64,000 nucleotides of DNA, from contig NZ_BBRM01000004.1 in assembly GCF_002090155.1 (NCBI RefSeq), forward strand, positions 248,001-312,000, written 5' to 3'. Numbering within the stretch: position 1 is the first letter of the stretch; every line of letters starts with the position of its first letter. This DNA comes from Demequina sp. NBRC 110056. GTDB taxonomy: Bacteria > Actinomycetota > Actinomycetes > Actinomycetales > Demequinaceae. This document shows, in pieces, positions 16,980-25,322 of this stretch. Made by a program: the position numbers and the translations under genes. The notes beneath the pieces were generated by a model that made no database searches, was not told the DNA's origin, and worked only from the letters and a program-made list of their open reading frames with translations.

Positions 16980-19523
16980 ATGTTCCGGCTTGCAGTCAAG
17001 TCCGTCAGGCACAACCCGAAGAGGCTGATCCTCACCGCGATCGCGGTGGCGCTCGGCGTCTCGCTGGTGGCCGCGTCGCACACCTTCACCAACGCGCTCT
17101 CGAGCGGCTTCTCCGGGCTGTTCTCGGAGATCTACGCGGGCACCGACATCATCGTCGAGGAGGACCCCGAGGCCAGCGACGACGCCGAGGGCGACCCGTT
17201 CGCCGCCGTCGAGGCGCTGTTCACCGCGGACGACGTGGCGGCCATCGAGGCCGTGGACGGCGTCGACGTGGCGGTGGGCGGCATCCAGGTCGCCGGCTCC
17301 GTGCTGCCTCCCGCCACCGACGAGGACAGCTCCGATCCGTTCGGCGGCGCCGGCGGTCCGCCGAGCCAGCTGTTCAACTGGGCCGGCATCCCCGAGATCG
17401 ACCAGTCGACGCTCGTCGACGGCCGCGGACCCGAGGCCGACGGCGAGATCGTGCTCGACATCGACTCACCCGAGCGGCTCGGCTACGCGCTGGGCGACAT
17501 GGTGCGCGTCGCGACGGAGTCCGGCGTCACCGAGCTCGAGCTCGTCGGCACCGTGCAGTTCGGCGAGTCCAACAGCCTTCAGGGGGCCACGCTCGGCTAC
17601 ATGGCGGAGTCCCAGGCGATCGAGCTCGCCGGCAGCCCCGACTACCAGGGCGTCAACGTGCTCGTCGAGGAGGGCGCCGATGCGTCCGCCGTCGCCGCGG
17701 ACATCCAGGAGGTGCTCCCCGAGGGCACGCGCGCCATCACCGGCGAGGACAAGGTGGCGGAGCAGACCGAGGCCCTCGACGACGTCCTCGGCTACGTCGA
17801 CATCTTCGCGATCACGTTCGCGCTGATCTCGCTCTTCGTGGGCGCGTACATCATCGTCAATACGTTCCGCATCATCGTCACCCAGCGGACCCGCGAGTTC
17901 GGGCTCATGCGCGCGATCGGCGTGACCGGCCGCCAGGTGCGATCGATGATCCTGCTCGAGGCGCTCGTGGTCGCGGTCATCGCCTCGACGCTCGGCATCA
18001 TCGCCGGCTACCTGCTGGCGCTCGCCGCGTCCTGGCTCGTGAGCATCTTCGTCGGGGACATCTTCGGGTCGATGACCCTGCCACTCGACGCGATCCTGTG
18101 GGCCTACGGGCTCGGCGCGTTGGTCACGCTCGTGTCCGCCCTGCTTCCCGCGATCCATGCGTCGCAGATCGCCCCGATGGAGGCCCTGCGCGAGTCCGCG
18201 ACGAGCGGCAAGAAGCCGCTCACGACCCGCAACATCGTCGGCGGCGCGCTCGCGCTCCTGGGAGCGCTGCTCGTGGGCATCGGGCTGTACGCCGACTTCG
18301 AGCGGCCGTACATCTGGGTGGGTGCCGGCGCCGCGATGCTGGTGATCGGCGTGACCCTGCTCGCCGCCCAGGTGCTCGTGCCCATGGCGTACGGCCTGCG
18401 CACGCTGCTGACGCGGATGTTCAAGGTCGACGGCAAGCTGGCTGCGAACAACATCCGTCGCGAGCCCCGTCGCAGCGCGAACACGGCGGCGGCGCTCATG
18501 ATCGGCGTCATGCTGCTCGCGCTCGTCGCGACCTTCACCGAGTCGCTCAAGACGGTCGTGACGGCGCAGTTCTCGCAGACCAGCGCGGACTTCTTCGCCT
18601 TCTCCGGGCAGGGCACCATGCCGCCCGAGGCCATCGACATCATGTCGGAGGTCGAGGGCGTCGAGCTCGTCACCAGCATCGGCGTCGGCAGCGTCGTGGT
18701 GGACGGCGTCACCCGCTCGCTGGGCGTGGTCGAGGCGGACACCATCGGCGAGGCGTTCGACTACGACGCCGAGCCGCCGCTCGCCGAGATCGACGGCGGC
18801 GTCTACATCGCTCCCCCGCTCAAGGAGGCCGGCGTCGAGGTGGGCGACGAGCTCACGCTCGAGGGGCCCGAGGGCACCGAGACGCTCGAGGTCACCGGCG
18901 AGATCCTGCTCGACGGCGACGCGAACCTCATGGTCGACTGGCCCACGGGCGAGTCGCTGCTCGGCGACGTCGAGGTCTTCCAGTCGCTCATCGTCCTCGA
19001 GGACGGCGTCGACACCCAGGAAGCGCAGACGGCGATCCAGGACGCGCTGGCGGCGGACTTCCCGCTCGTGGTGCTCCAGCAGCCCAGCCAGCTCGAGCAG
19101 TTCGCCAACCAGTTCATCGACCTGCTGCTGGGCGTCATCTCGGCGCTGCTCGCGAGCGCGCTCGTCATCGCCATCCTCGGCGTGGCGAACACGCTGCTGC
19201 TGTCGGTGACCGAGCGCACCCGCGAGATCGGGTTGCTGCGCGCCGTGGGCCTCAAGCGGTCCTCGGTGTGGCGCATGATCACCGTGGAATCGATGGTCAT
19301 GGCCGTGTTCGGCACGATCCTCGGCATGATCCTGGGCGTGGGCCTGGGCGTGGCGCTCGTGCTCGCGCTCGAGGACTTCGGGTTCGACGGCGCCACCGTG
19401 CCGTGGCTGTGGCTCGGGGTCTACACCGTGCTCGCCGCCATCGCGGGCGTGCTCGCGGCGCTGTGGCCCGCGTGGAGAGCGTCGCGGCTCGACATCCTCA
19501 AGGCCATCGCGACCGACGGGTAG
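16980..19523 (+). CDS. Large FtsX-like ABC permease
   Basis: An 847-residue membrane protein with the two-half MacB_PCD/FtsX plan. The first half has an N-terminal helix (about 15-35), a large extracytoplasmic domain (about 45-260) and three helices. The second half has a middle pair of helices (about 410-470), a second extracytoplasmic domain (about 520-710) and three last helices. TRTREFGLMRAIGVT and TERTREIGLLRAVGLK are the paired coupling-helix motifs of both halves. It partners with the preceding ATPase. Substrate unknown. Confidence 0.9.
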   Translation: MFRLAVKSVRHNPKRLILTAIAVALGVSLVAASHTFTNALSSGFSGLFSEIYAGTDIIVEEDPEASDDAEGDPFAAVEALFTADDVAAIEAVDGVDVAVGGIQVAGSVLPPATDEDSSDPFGGAGGPPSQLFNWAGIPEIDQSTLVDGRGPEADGEIVLDIDSPERLGYALGDMVRVATESGVTELELVGTVQFGESNSLQGATLGYMAESQAIELAGSPDYQGVNVLVEEGADASAVAADIQEVLPEGTRAITGEDKVAEQTEALDDVLGYVDIFAITFALISLFVGAYIIVNTFRIIVTQRTREFGLMRAIGVTGRQVRSMILLEALVVAVIASTLGIIAGYLLALAASWLVSIFVGDIFGSMTLPLDAILWAYGLGALVTLVSALLPAIHASQIAPMEALRESATSGKKPLTTRNIVGGALALLGALLVGIGLYADFERPYIWVGAGAAMLVIGVTLLAAQVLVPMAYGLRTLLTRMFKVDGKLAANNIRREPRRSANTAAALMIGVMLLALVATFTESLKTVVTAQFSQTSADFFAFSGQGTMPPEAIDIMSEVEGVELVTSIGVGSVVVDGVTRSLGVVEADTIGEAFDYDAEPPLAEIDGGVYIAPPLKEAGVEVGDELTLEGPEGTETLEVTGEILLDGDANLMVDWPTGESLLGDVEVFQSLIVLEDGVDTQEAQTAIQDALAADFPLVVLQQPSQLEQFANQFIDLLLGVISALLASALVIAILGVANTLLLSVTERTREIGLLRAVGLKRSSVWRMITVESMVMAVFGTILGMILGVGLGVALVLALEDFGFDGATVPWLWLGVYTVLAAIAGVLAALWPAWRASRLDILKAIATDG

Positions 19524-19542
19524 CCCCGCCGACCCACCGACC

Positions 19543-19584
19543 GAGGGGCCGATGCGCGCTCACCCGAGCGCGCATCGGCCCCTC
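19543..19584. terminator. Perfect 18-bp hairpin after the permease gene
   Basis: GAGGGGCCGATGCGCGCT (19543-19560), a 6-base loop and AGCGCGCATCGGCCCCTC (19567-19584) are exact complements. Each arm contains the dispersed CGCATCGGC word. It lies between convergent genes (permease and murB) and has no T run, so it may stop transcription from either side or protect 3' ends. Confidence 0.6.
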
Positions 19585-19598
19585 CTCGCCCGTCCCCT

Positions 19599-19673
19599 CT
19601 CACCACGAAAGTGGGCCCACTTTCCTCGTCTCGCGCCCCAGGACGACGAAAGTGGGCCCACTCTCGTGGTGAG
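19599..19673. repeat. Double palindrome GAAAGTGGGCCCACTTTC between convergent genes
   Basis: The 26-nt arm at 19599-19624 contains the perfect 18-bp palindrome GAAAGTGGGCCCACTTTC. The arm at 19648-19673 carries the same palindrome with one change. The two arms are also inverted complements of each other with a single mismatch, so the DNA can form either two small hairpins or one long one. See findings. Confidence 0.85.
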
Positions 19674-19683
19674 GCGAGGGCTC

Positions 19684-20757
19684 CTAGAGCGTCAAGCCGA
19701 GGAGCACCGGCTCGGGCACGAGCGTCACGCCGAACCGCTCGCGCACGCCGTCGCGCACCGTGCGGGCGAGCACGACCAGGTCTTCGGCGCTCGCCTGCCC
19801 ACGGTTCGTCAGCGCCAGGGTGTGCTTGGTCGACAGGGACGCGGGCGCGCCGGCGCTCACGGCGAAGCCGCGCGAGAAGCCGGCGCGCTCGATGAGCCAC
19901 GCGGCGGAGGACTTGACCCGGCCGTCGCCCGCGGCGAAGCGCGGCGCGTCCTCGGGAAGAGCCGCGGCGTCCGATGCGGACAGGATCGGGTTGGTGAAGA
20001 ACGACCCCGCGCTCCACGTGTCGCGGTCCGCGTCGTCGAGCACCATGCCCTTGCGGCCGCGGACGTCGAGGACGGCCGCGCGCACGTCCTCGAGGGGTGC
20101 CCGCTCGCCCTCGGCCACATCGAGCGCGCCCGCGAGCTGGGCGTACCGGATGGGTGCCGACAGGGTGCCCTGGCGCATCTGCACGGTGAAGTCCAGCACC
20201 ACGTAGCGCGGCGAGGGAGCCCACACCCCCGCATCGGGGGCCTCGCCGCGCATCGATCGCTTCAGGAGCGAATCTCGGTACGCGAAGCCGCAGTCGACGC
20301 GCGGCAACGAGCGCACCCGGCCCTCGAGCCGGTCCCACACCCGCACCAGCGCGACGACGTCGGCGACCTCGGCGCCGTAGGCGCCCACGTTCTGCACGGG
20401 CGTCGCCCCCGCGGACCCGGGGATGCCGCTGAGGGCCTCGATGCCCACCCAGCCCTCCGCGCACGCCCGTGCCACGACGTCGTCCCAGCGCGCGCCGGCC
20501 GTGACGGTCACCGACACCCCGCCGCACATCCCGTCGTCCTGCACGCTGATGTCCGCGCGACGATCCCGCACGACGACGCCGTCGAAGGGCTCGTCCGACG
20601 CGAGCAGGTTCGAGCCGCCGCCCAGCACGAGCAGGGGTACGCCGGCGGCGTCCGCGTCACGCACGGCGTCGATGAGGTCGCGCTCCCCCGAGGTCTCGAC
20701 GAGGGTGCGCACCGGACCGCCCACGCGCAGGGTGGTGAGCTCGGACAGGCGGGTCAT
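19684..20757 (-). CDS. murB: UDP-N-acetylmuramate dehydrogenase (MurB)
   Basis: MurB reduces UDP-GlcNAc-enolpyruvate to UDP-MurNAc with FAD and NADPH, the second committed step of peptidoglycan precursor synthesis in the cytoplasm. In the 357-residue product, TLRVGGPVRTLVE and VLGGGSNLLASDEPFDGVVV (about 44-63) form the FAD-binding part, SGIPGSAGATPVQNVGAYG is the family signature, YRDSLLK carries the active-site Tyr/Ser region of type I enzymes, and a WSAGSFFTNPI block follows. A TAGCCT box 6 nt before the ATG suggests a leaderless message. It is near the MaoC pair, as in other actinobacteria, but separated here by an MFS and a LacI gene. Confidence 0.96.
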   Translation of the reverse strand: MTRLSELTTLRVGGPVRTLVETSGERDLIDAVRDADAAGVPLLVLGGGSNLLASDEPFDGVVVRDRRADISVQDDGMCGGVSVTVTAGARWDDVVARACAEGWVGIEALSGIPGSAGATPVQNVGAYGAEVADVVALVRVWDRLEGRVRSLPRVDCGFAYRDSLLKRSMRGEAPDAGVWAPSPRYVVLDFTVQMRQGTLSAPIRYAQLAGALDVAEGERAPLEDVRAAVLDVRGRKGMVLDDADRDTWSAGSFFTNPILSASDAAALPEDAPRFAAGDGRVKSSAAWLIERAGFSRGFAVSAGAPASLSTKHTLALTNRGQASAEDLVVLARTVRDGVRERFGVTLVPEPVLLGLTL

Positions 20758-20763
20758 GGCTTC

Positions 20764-20769
20764 AGGCTA
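20764..20769 (-). promoter_or_regulatory. -10 box for a leaderless murB transcript
   Basis: Minus-strand TAGCCT ends 6 nt before the murB ATG. AGTGAC, 5 bp, GTCACT (20769-20785) overlaps its upstream side and the end of the MFS gene and could be a regulator site. Confidence 0.5.
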
Positions 20770-20780
20770 GTGACTGTCGG

Positions 20781-22133
20781 TCACTCGCCCCGCACCGGGA
20801 CGTCGGGGGCGCCCGAGGCCGCGTCCGCGCCGAGCGCCACGACGGGCTCGTCCTTGTCGGCGAGGGCGAGGCGCGCGGAGCCGACCTGGCGCTCGGCCGC
20901 GCGCCGGCTGCCCCGCAGGCGGCCGTCCGTGCGGACCGCGCGGGCGAGGGCGAACGAGGTGATCGACGCGAGGCACACGACGAGCAGCGCGACGTTCATG
21001 GGCACGAGCTCGCCCAGATTGCCGATGAGGGGCGGGACCATGAGTCCCGCGACGGTCGAGAAGGAGGCGACGGCGGCGACGCGCGCCGCGGCCCGCTTGG
21101 GCTCGTCGGCCGCCGCCGAGAAGGAGATCGGCACGCCCAGAGCAGCGCCGACGCCCCACAGCATGGCCGCGAGGGGCACCACCCAGAACGCCGGAGCGAA
21201 GGCGAACAGCAGCAGCCCCGTCACCACGGACACGGCGCTCGCGCGCAGGGACACCACGCGACCGAGCCGGCCGATGATGGGGGCGCCGAACCACCGCACG
21301 GTCACCATCGACACGACGAACACCCAGTAGATGAGGTCGCCCACCGACTCGGTGCGGCCGAACTCGTCCACCACCGCGATCGACATCCACTGCGCCGCGG
21401 TCATCTCCGTCATCGAGGCCGCGAACACGATCAGGCCGATGAGGACCACGCGCCGCTCGGTGTACTCGGCGCGCGCGGTCGCGAACGGGCCACCCAGGGA
21501 GGCGCCGGCGGAGTCCGGGTCCGGCATGCCGTCCATCGCGGCGACCGGGATGATCGCCAGGCGGGCCGCGGTCGCCACCGCGGCGGCCGCGATGAAGTGC
21601 GTGACGGGCGGGACGCCGGCGTGCGACAGCAGCGCTCCGAGGCCCAGCGCCCCGGCCATGCCCACCGAGAACGCCGCATGGAACTGCGGCATGATCGCCC
21701 GGCCCATCCGCCGCTCCACGTTGGCGGCCTCGGCGTTCATCGCGACGTTGGTGAACGCGAACGAGAAGCTCACGAAGAAGTGGCCCGCCGCGAACAGCGG
21801 CCGGCTCTCGAGGACCGTCGACAGCGCGACGACGGTGAACGCGGCGAAGTGCCCGAGCGTCGACCACAGCAGCAGCGAGCGGGTGCCGAAGCGAGCCGCG
21901 GCCCAGCCGGTGACCATCAGCCCGGCGAGGGCGCCCACCGAGCCGAACACGATGAGGTTCGCGAGGCCCGACACGGAGACGTCGAGGAGGTCACGCACCG
22001 AGGGCATGCGCGACAGGAACGTCGACAGCATCGCGCCCATGAGCGCGAACAGCCCGAGCACGCCCCAGCGCGCTGAGCGCACGCGCGCGGCCGAGGGCGT
22101 GGTCGTCGGCCGGTAGCCGTAGATGAGGGGCAT
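20781..22133 (-). CDS. MFS transporter
   Basis: A 450-residue protein with about twelve transmembrane helices and the MFS fold. The N-terminal half includes GVLGLFALMGAMLSTFLSRMP (first helix), a conserved GSVGALAGLMVTGWAAARFG loop (motif A-like, about 60-80) and MPQFHAAFSVGMAGALG. The C-terminal 55 residues are polar and cytoplasmic. Best resemblance is to the YbjJ/FucP-like efflux or sugar group; substrate unknown. ATG at 22133 (MPLIYGYRP) has a GGGAAG site. A divergent LacI regulator starts 147 bp away, so this gene is the obvious target. Confidence 0.8.
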   Translation of the reverse strand: MPLIYGYRPTTTPSAARVRSARWGVLGLFALMGAMLSTFLSRMPSVRDLLDVSVSGLANLIVFGSVGALAGLMVTGWAAARFGTRSLLLWSTLGHFAAFTVVALSTVLESRPLFAAGHFFVSFSFAFTNVAMNAEAANVERRMGRAIMPQFHAAFSVGMAGALGLGALLSHAGVPPVTHFIAAAAVATAARLAIIPVAAMDGMPDPDSAGASLGGPFATARAEYTERRVVLIGLIVFAASMTEMTAAQWMSIAVVDEFGRTESVGDLIYWVFVVSMVTVRWFGAPIIGRLGRVVSLRASAVSVVTGLLLFAFAPAFWVVPLAAMLWGVGAALGVPISFSAAADEPKRAAARVAAVASFSTVAGLMVPPLIGNLGELVPMNVALLVVCLASITSFALARAVRTDGRLRGSRRAAERQVGSARLALADKDEPVVALGADAASGAPDVPVRGE

Positions 22134-22225
22134 GACTTCCCGTCGCTCGTGCGCGCCGCCAAGGCTCGGCGGCGGGCGCCCCACCCGGGCGCACCAGGGC
22201 GCATGCCGCAGCGTGCGTCCCCGCC

Positions 22226-22238
22226 CGCACATTGTGCG
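22226..22238. promoter_or_regulatory. Candidate LacI-family operator
   Basis: CGCACA-T-TGTGCG is a perfect 13-bp palindrome in the divergent region between the MFS and LacI genes. It lies 2 bp before a TACGCT -10-like box (22241-22246) for the LacI gene, so a bound repressor would block that promoter. The usual CGNT centre of LacI operators is not evident, which lowers confidence. Confidence 0.4.
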
Positions 22239-22280
22239 GCTACGCTGAGGGCAGCGTCAAAACGCGAGAGAGGGGGCGCC

Positions 22281-23345
22281 GTGGCCGCCAGGAGAAGGCC
22301 GACGATGGCAGACGTCGCCGCGAAGGCGGGCGTGTCCCTGTCGACGGTGTCGCTCGCGTACTCGGGCGCCGGCCCCATCTCGCCCGAGATGAAGGCCCGC
22401 GTCGAGCGCGCGGCCGAGGAGCTCGACTACGCCGGCCCGTCCGCCCAGGCCCGGGCCCTGCGCTCGGGCCGCTCGCACGTGGTCGGCGTCGTCATCCACG
22501 ACACCTTCACCCTCGCGTTCCGCTCCCCCTACATCCTCAACGTCATGGACGGGCTGATCTCGAAGCTCGGCGACATGGGGCTGGGCGTCCTCCTGATCCC
22601 CAACCCGCGCGAGGAGTCCGACGAGAAGTCGCTGCTGGACACCGCGCCGATGGACGCCGCCGTCGTGTTCCGCGTGCGCGACCACGACGAGCCTGCCGTC
22701 GAGAAGCTGCGCAAGCGGTCGCTGCCGTTCGTCGTGATGGACGGCGACGCTCCCCCAGGCGCGGGCCAGGTGTCGATCGACGACACCACGGCGACCGTGC
22801 AGATCATCGAGCACCTGCAGTCGCTCGGGCACGAGCGCATCGGCACCATCACCCTCCCCCACGGCCCTGGTGTCGAGACGGGCCTGCGGCCTGCCGACTA
22901 CATGCCGGAGTCCGCGTGGCACCCGATGCATAACCGCCTCGAGGCGTTCCGGCTCGCGGGCGTCGAGCCGTGCGTCGTGGTCGAAGCGCGGGAGACGATG
23001 GTCGCCGAGGGCATCGCGGCCGGCCACATCGCGCTGACGCACGAGTCCCGTCCCACCGCGATCGTCGCGCAGTCCGACATCCTCGCCGGCGGCGCGATCC
23101 TTGCGGCGCGCGAGCTGGACCTCACCGTCCCGCACGACGTGTCGATCACGGGCTTCGACGGGATCGACGTGCCGTGGATCTCGCCGCTCGAGCTCACCAC
23201 CGTGTTCCAGGACGGCGTCGCGAAGGGCGAGGCGCTCGCGAGCGAGGTCCAGGAGCTGCTGAGCGGCGAGACGCCGTCGCGGATCTGGATGGAGCTCGAG
23301 TTCCGCGCGGGCACCTCGACCGCGCACGTGAACCCGGAGCGCTGA
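22281..23345 (+). CDS. LacI-family transcriptional regulator
   Basis: A 354-residue regulator with the LacI helix-turn-helix (RPTMADVAAKAGVSLSTVSL, about 6-25) and hinge (ARALRSGRSHVVGVVI), then the periplasmic-binding-protein-like effector domain with the closing motif DVSITGFDGIDVP. GTG at 22281 was chosen because it sits just before the conserved DNA-binding domain and has GAGAGAGGGGG upstream. The loop with APMDAAVVFRVRDHDEPAV is compatible with sugar or nucleoside ligands, which cannot be named. Divergent from the MFS gene. Confidence 0.88.
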   Translation: MAARRRPTMADVAAKAGVSLSTVSLAYSGAGPISPEMKARVERAAEELDYAGPSAQARALRSGRSHVVGVVIHDTFTLAFRSPYILNVMDGLISKLGDMGLGVLLIPNPREESDEKSLLDTAPMDAAVVFRVRDHDEPAVEKLRKRSLPFVVMDGDAPPGAGQVSIDDTTATVQIIEHLQSLGHERIGTITLPHGPGVETGLRPADYMPESAWHPMHNRLEAFRLAGVEPCVVVEARETMVAEGIAAGHIALTHESRPTAIVAQSDILAGGAILAARELDLTVPHDVSITGFDGIDVPWISPLELTTVFQDGVAKGEALASEVQELLSGETPSRIWMELEFRAGTSTAHVNPER

Positions 23346-23349
23346 GCGG

Positions 23350-23781
23350 CTACTCGCAGTCGACGAGCGCCTGGGCCTTGCCCAGCACCTTGGTCTCGCC
23401 GTGCGCGACCGTGAGGTCGACGCGCGCCGTGCGGCGCTCCTCGTCCAACGCGCCGATGCGCGCGCTCACCGTCACGACCGCCTCGCCCGGGTTGGGGACG
23501 GGGATGGGGCGGGTGAAGCGCACCTGGTAGTCGGAGACGTTGCCGGCTCCGGCCCACTCCTCGACCACGGAGGCGCCCACGCCCATGGTGAGCATGCCGT
23601 GCGCGATGACGCCGGGCAGCCCGACCTCCTCCGCGATGACGTCGTTGTAGTGGATGGGGTTGAAGTCGCCCGAGGCGCCCGCGTAGCGCACGAGCATGTC
23701 GCGGGTGAACGCGATCTCGCGCTCGGCGACCACCTGGCCCACCTCGAGCCCCGCGAAGCTGGGGCTGGTCGACTCGGTCAT
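23350..23781 (-). CDS. MaoC-like dehydratase, catalytic subunit (HadB-like)
   Basis: A 143-residue single hot-dog-fold hydratase/dehydratase. It has the catalytic Asp/His of the R-hydratase motif, D39-F-N-P-I-H44, followed by GLPGVIAHGMLTMG. It overlaps the upstream partner gene by 4 bp, so the two form a heterodimer in the manner of mycobacterial HadAB. In an organism without evidence of mycolic acids the substrate is more likely an ordinary (R)-3-hydroxyacyl-CoA or -ACP. It ends 5 bp from the LacI gene stop (convergent). Confidence 0.85.
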   Translation of the reverse strand: MTESTSPSFAGLEVGQVVAEREIAFTRDMLVRYAGASGDFNPIHYNDVIAEEVGLPGVIAHGMLTMGVGASVVEEWAGAGNVSDYQVRFTRPIPVPNPGEAVVTVSARIGALDEERRTARVDLTVAHGETKVLGKAQALVDCE

Positions 23782-24224
23782 GCCGCCTCCCTCACCGCGA
23801 GCGTGCTGGTCACCGTGGAGACGGGGGCGCCGTCGGCGTCGACGAGCTCGGCGCGGGTGGTCACCATCGAGATGCCGGCGCGCTGCTTGATCTCGTCGAC
23901 GTGGACCGTGGTGGTGATGACGTCGCCGGCCACGAGCGGGCGGACGTGCGTGAAGCGCTCCTCGCCGTGCACGACCATCGAGAAGTCGACGCCCACCTCG
24001 GGGTCGGTGACCACGTGGAACTCCGCGCGCTGGGCGATGACCACGGCGAAGGTGGTCGGGGCGACGAGGTCCTGGAAGCCCTCGGCCTGCGCGATCGCGA
24101 CATCCCGGTGGGCGCCGGACCAGGCGTCGACGGCGTCGGCGAACTCGCGGATCTTGACCCGCGTCACCTCGTACGGCTCGAAGGGGCCGTAGCTGCGGCC
24201 CGCTGCATCTGGGTTCACTGGCAC
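23778..24224 (-). CDS. MaoC-like dehydratase, structural subunit (HadA-like, UPF0336 type)
   Basis: A 148-residue hot-dog-fold protein of the N-terminal MaoC class. It lacks the Asp/His pair of its partner and has the family wording GRSYGPFEPYEVTRVKIREF and DLVAPTTFAVV instead. It should pair with the downstream catalytic subunit, bringing substrate-binding surfaces. GTG at 24224 is preceded at 6 nt by TAGGCT, a leaderless pattern. rpmG and two tRNAs lie upstream, matching the rpmG-hadA-hadB order of mycobacteria apart from the inserted EEP gene. Confidence 0.85.
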   Translation of the reverse strand: MPVNPDAAGRSYGPFEPYEVTRVKIREFADAVDAWSGAHRDVAIAQAEGFQDLVAPTTFAVVIAQRAEFHVVTDPEVGVDFSMVVHGEERFTHVRPLVAGDVITTTVHVDEIKQRAGISMVTTRAELVDADGAPVSTVTSTLAVREAA

Positions 24225-24230
24225 GACGCC

Positions 24231-24236
24231 AGCCTA
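24231..24236 (-). promoter_or_regulatory. -10 box for leaderless hadAB-like genes
   Basis: Minus-strand TAGGCT ends 6 nt before the GTG of the HadA-like gene. No purine-rich ribosome binding site lies between. Confidence 0.5.
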
Positions 24237-24274
24237 GCGAAGGCTGCAGCGCCGATGCGCTCGCTGGGTCCCGC

Positions 24275-25240
24275 TCAGCCGTGGGAGTAGGTGACGACGA
24301 GGGCGCGGTGGTCCGCGCCCCTGACGGCTGTGGTGGTGACCGCCGTCGCGACCAGCGGGGCCTCGCGCACGAGCGCGTGGTCGATCGCGACGAGCGGGAA
24401 CGGCGCCCTGCCCTGCGGGAAGGTCAGCGTCAGGCCCGAGCCGGCCTGGTCGGCAGCGTCCGCGTAGCCCAGCGCGAGGAGGTCGCGGAACGCGGCGTGG
24501 TCGCGGGTCAGGTTGAGATCGCCCAGCACGAGCGCCGGCCCCTCGACGCCGGTCAGCACGGTGGTCAGCGCCTCCGTGTCGGATGTCCACGCCTCGTGCG
24601 ACAGCGCTCCCGGCGCCGCCGGGTGCGGCGCGATCACCGTGAGCGGGCCGCTCGCCGTGTCGACCTGCGCGCTCACGGTGCGGGAGACGAAGCCGTCGAT
24701 CGATGCGATGTCCGCCAGCGACGAGCGCGACCACAGGCCCGTGCCGACGAACCCCGGCTCGGGGAAGGCCGCGGCATGAGGCAGTTCCGCCTCGAGGCCC
24801 GCCGCGACGAGCGCTTCGGCGGCCTCCGGCGTGAGCTCCTGCACGGCCAGCACGTCCACGTGGTGCTCGCGTACGAGCGCGACGACCTCGTCCGCATCGG
24901 CCCGGCCAAAGGTGAGGGACACGCTCGCGACCGTCAGCGCGGGGTCCTCCTCAGGCGCTGCGACGGACGTCCAGAGCGGGGCGTTCCACAGGACGACCGG
25001 GACCGCCGTCACGACCGCGACCAGGCCGAGCGCCGCCGACCTGCCGATGACCGCGAGCGCCAGCGCGATGGCGCCCACGACGAGCGCCCACGGGCTGAGC
25101 GCGACCAGCAGCGCGAACGGTCCCCTCTCGAACCCGGCCGCACGGGCGGCGACCGCCGTCGCCGCCGGCACCACCGCCACCCAGCCGAAGGCCACGGCCA
25201 GGCGCGACCCGGCGCGCGCATCGGCCCCCCGAACTGTCAT
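24275..25240 (-). CDS. Membrane-anchored endonuclease/exonuclease/phosphatase family protein
   Basis: A 321-residue protein. Three N-terminal transmembrane helices (about 12-100) are followed by an EEP-superfamily catalytic domain of about 220 residues. DVLAVQELT carries the metal-binding Glu, APHPAAPG the first catalytic His region, VLGDLNLT the Asp/Asn pair and RGADHRALVV the final Asp/His. The domain would face outside, so it may hydrolyse phosphodiesters of lipids or extracellular nucleic acid. The precise substrate is unknown. A GAGACT box lies 6 nt before the ATG. It sits between the HadA-like gene and rpmG. Confidence 0.8.
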   Translation of the reverse strand: MTVRGADARAGSRLAVAFGWVAVVPAATAVAARAAGFERGPFALLVALSPWALVVGAIALALAVIGRSAALGLVAVVTAVPVVLWNAPLWTSVAAPEEDPALTVASVSLTFGRADADEVVALVREHHVDVLAVQELTPEAAEALVAAGLEAELPHAAAFPEPGFVGTGLWSRSSLADIASIDGFVSRTVSAQVDTASGPLTVIAPHPAAPGALSHEAWTSDTEALTTVLTGVEGPALVLGDLNLTRDHAAFRDLLALGYADAADQAGSGLTLTFPQGRAPFPLVAIDHALVREAPLVATAVTTTAVRGADHRALVVTYSHG

Positions 25241-25274
25241 GGCGAGAGTCTCGCACCCGCGCCGCGGAAAGCAG

Positions 25275-25307
25275 AAGGCCCGCCACCTCCGAGGAGGGGC
25301 GGGCCTT
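25275..25307 (-). terminator. Terminator after rpmG
   Basis: AAGGCCCGCC and GGCGGGCCTT form a perfect 10-bp stem with a 13-base loop that itself can pair (CCTCC/GGAGG). It lies 16 bp beyond the rpmG stop on the minus strand. The following TT is short. Confidence 0.65.
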
Positions 25308-25322
25308 CGCGATCAGATCAGA

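Noticed and set aside
23350-24224. Mycolic-acid-specific HadAB dehydratase
   Set aside because: The genes have the same order as mycobacterial hadAB, but nothing else for mycolate synthesis is seen and MaoC pairs occur widely in actinobacteria without mycolates.
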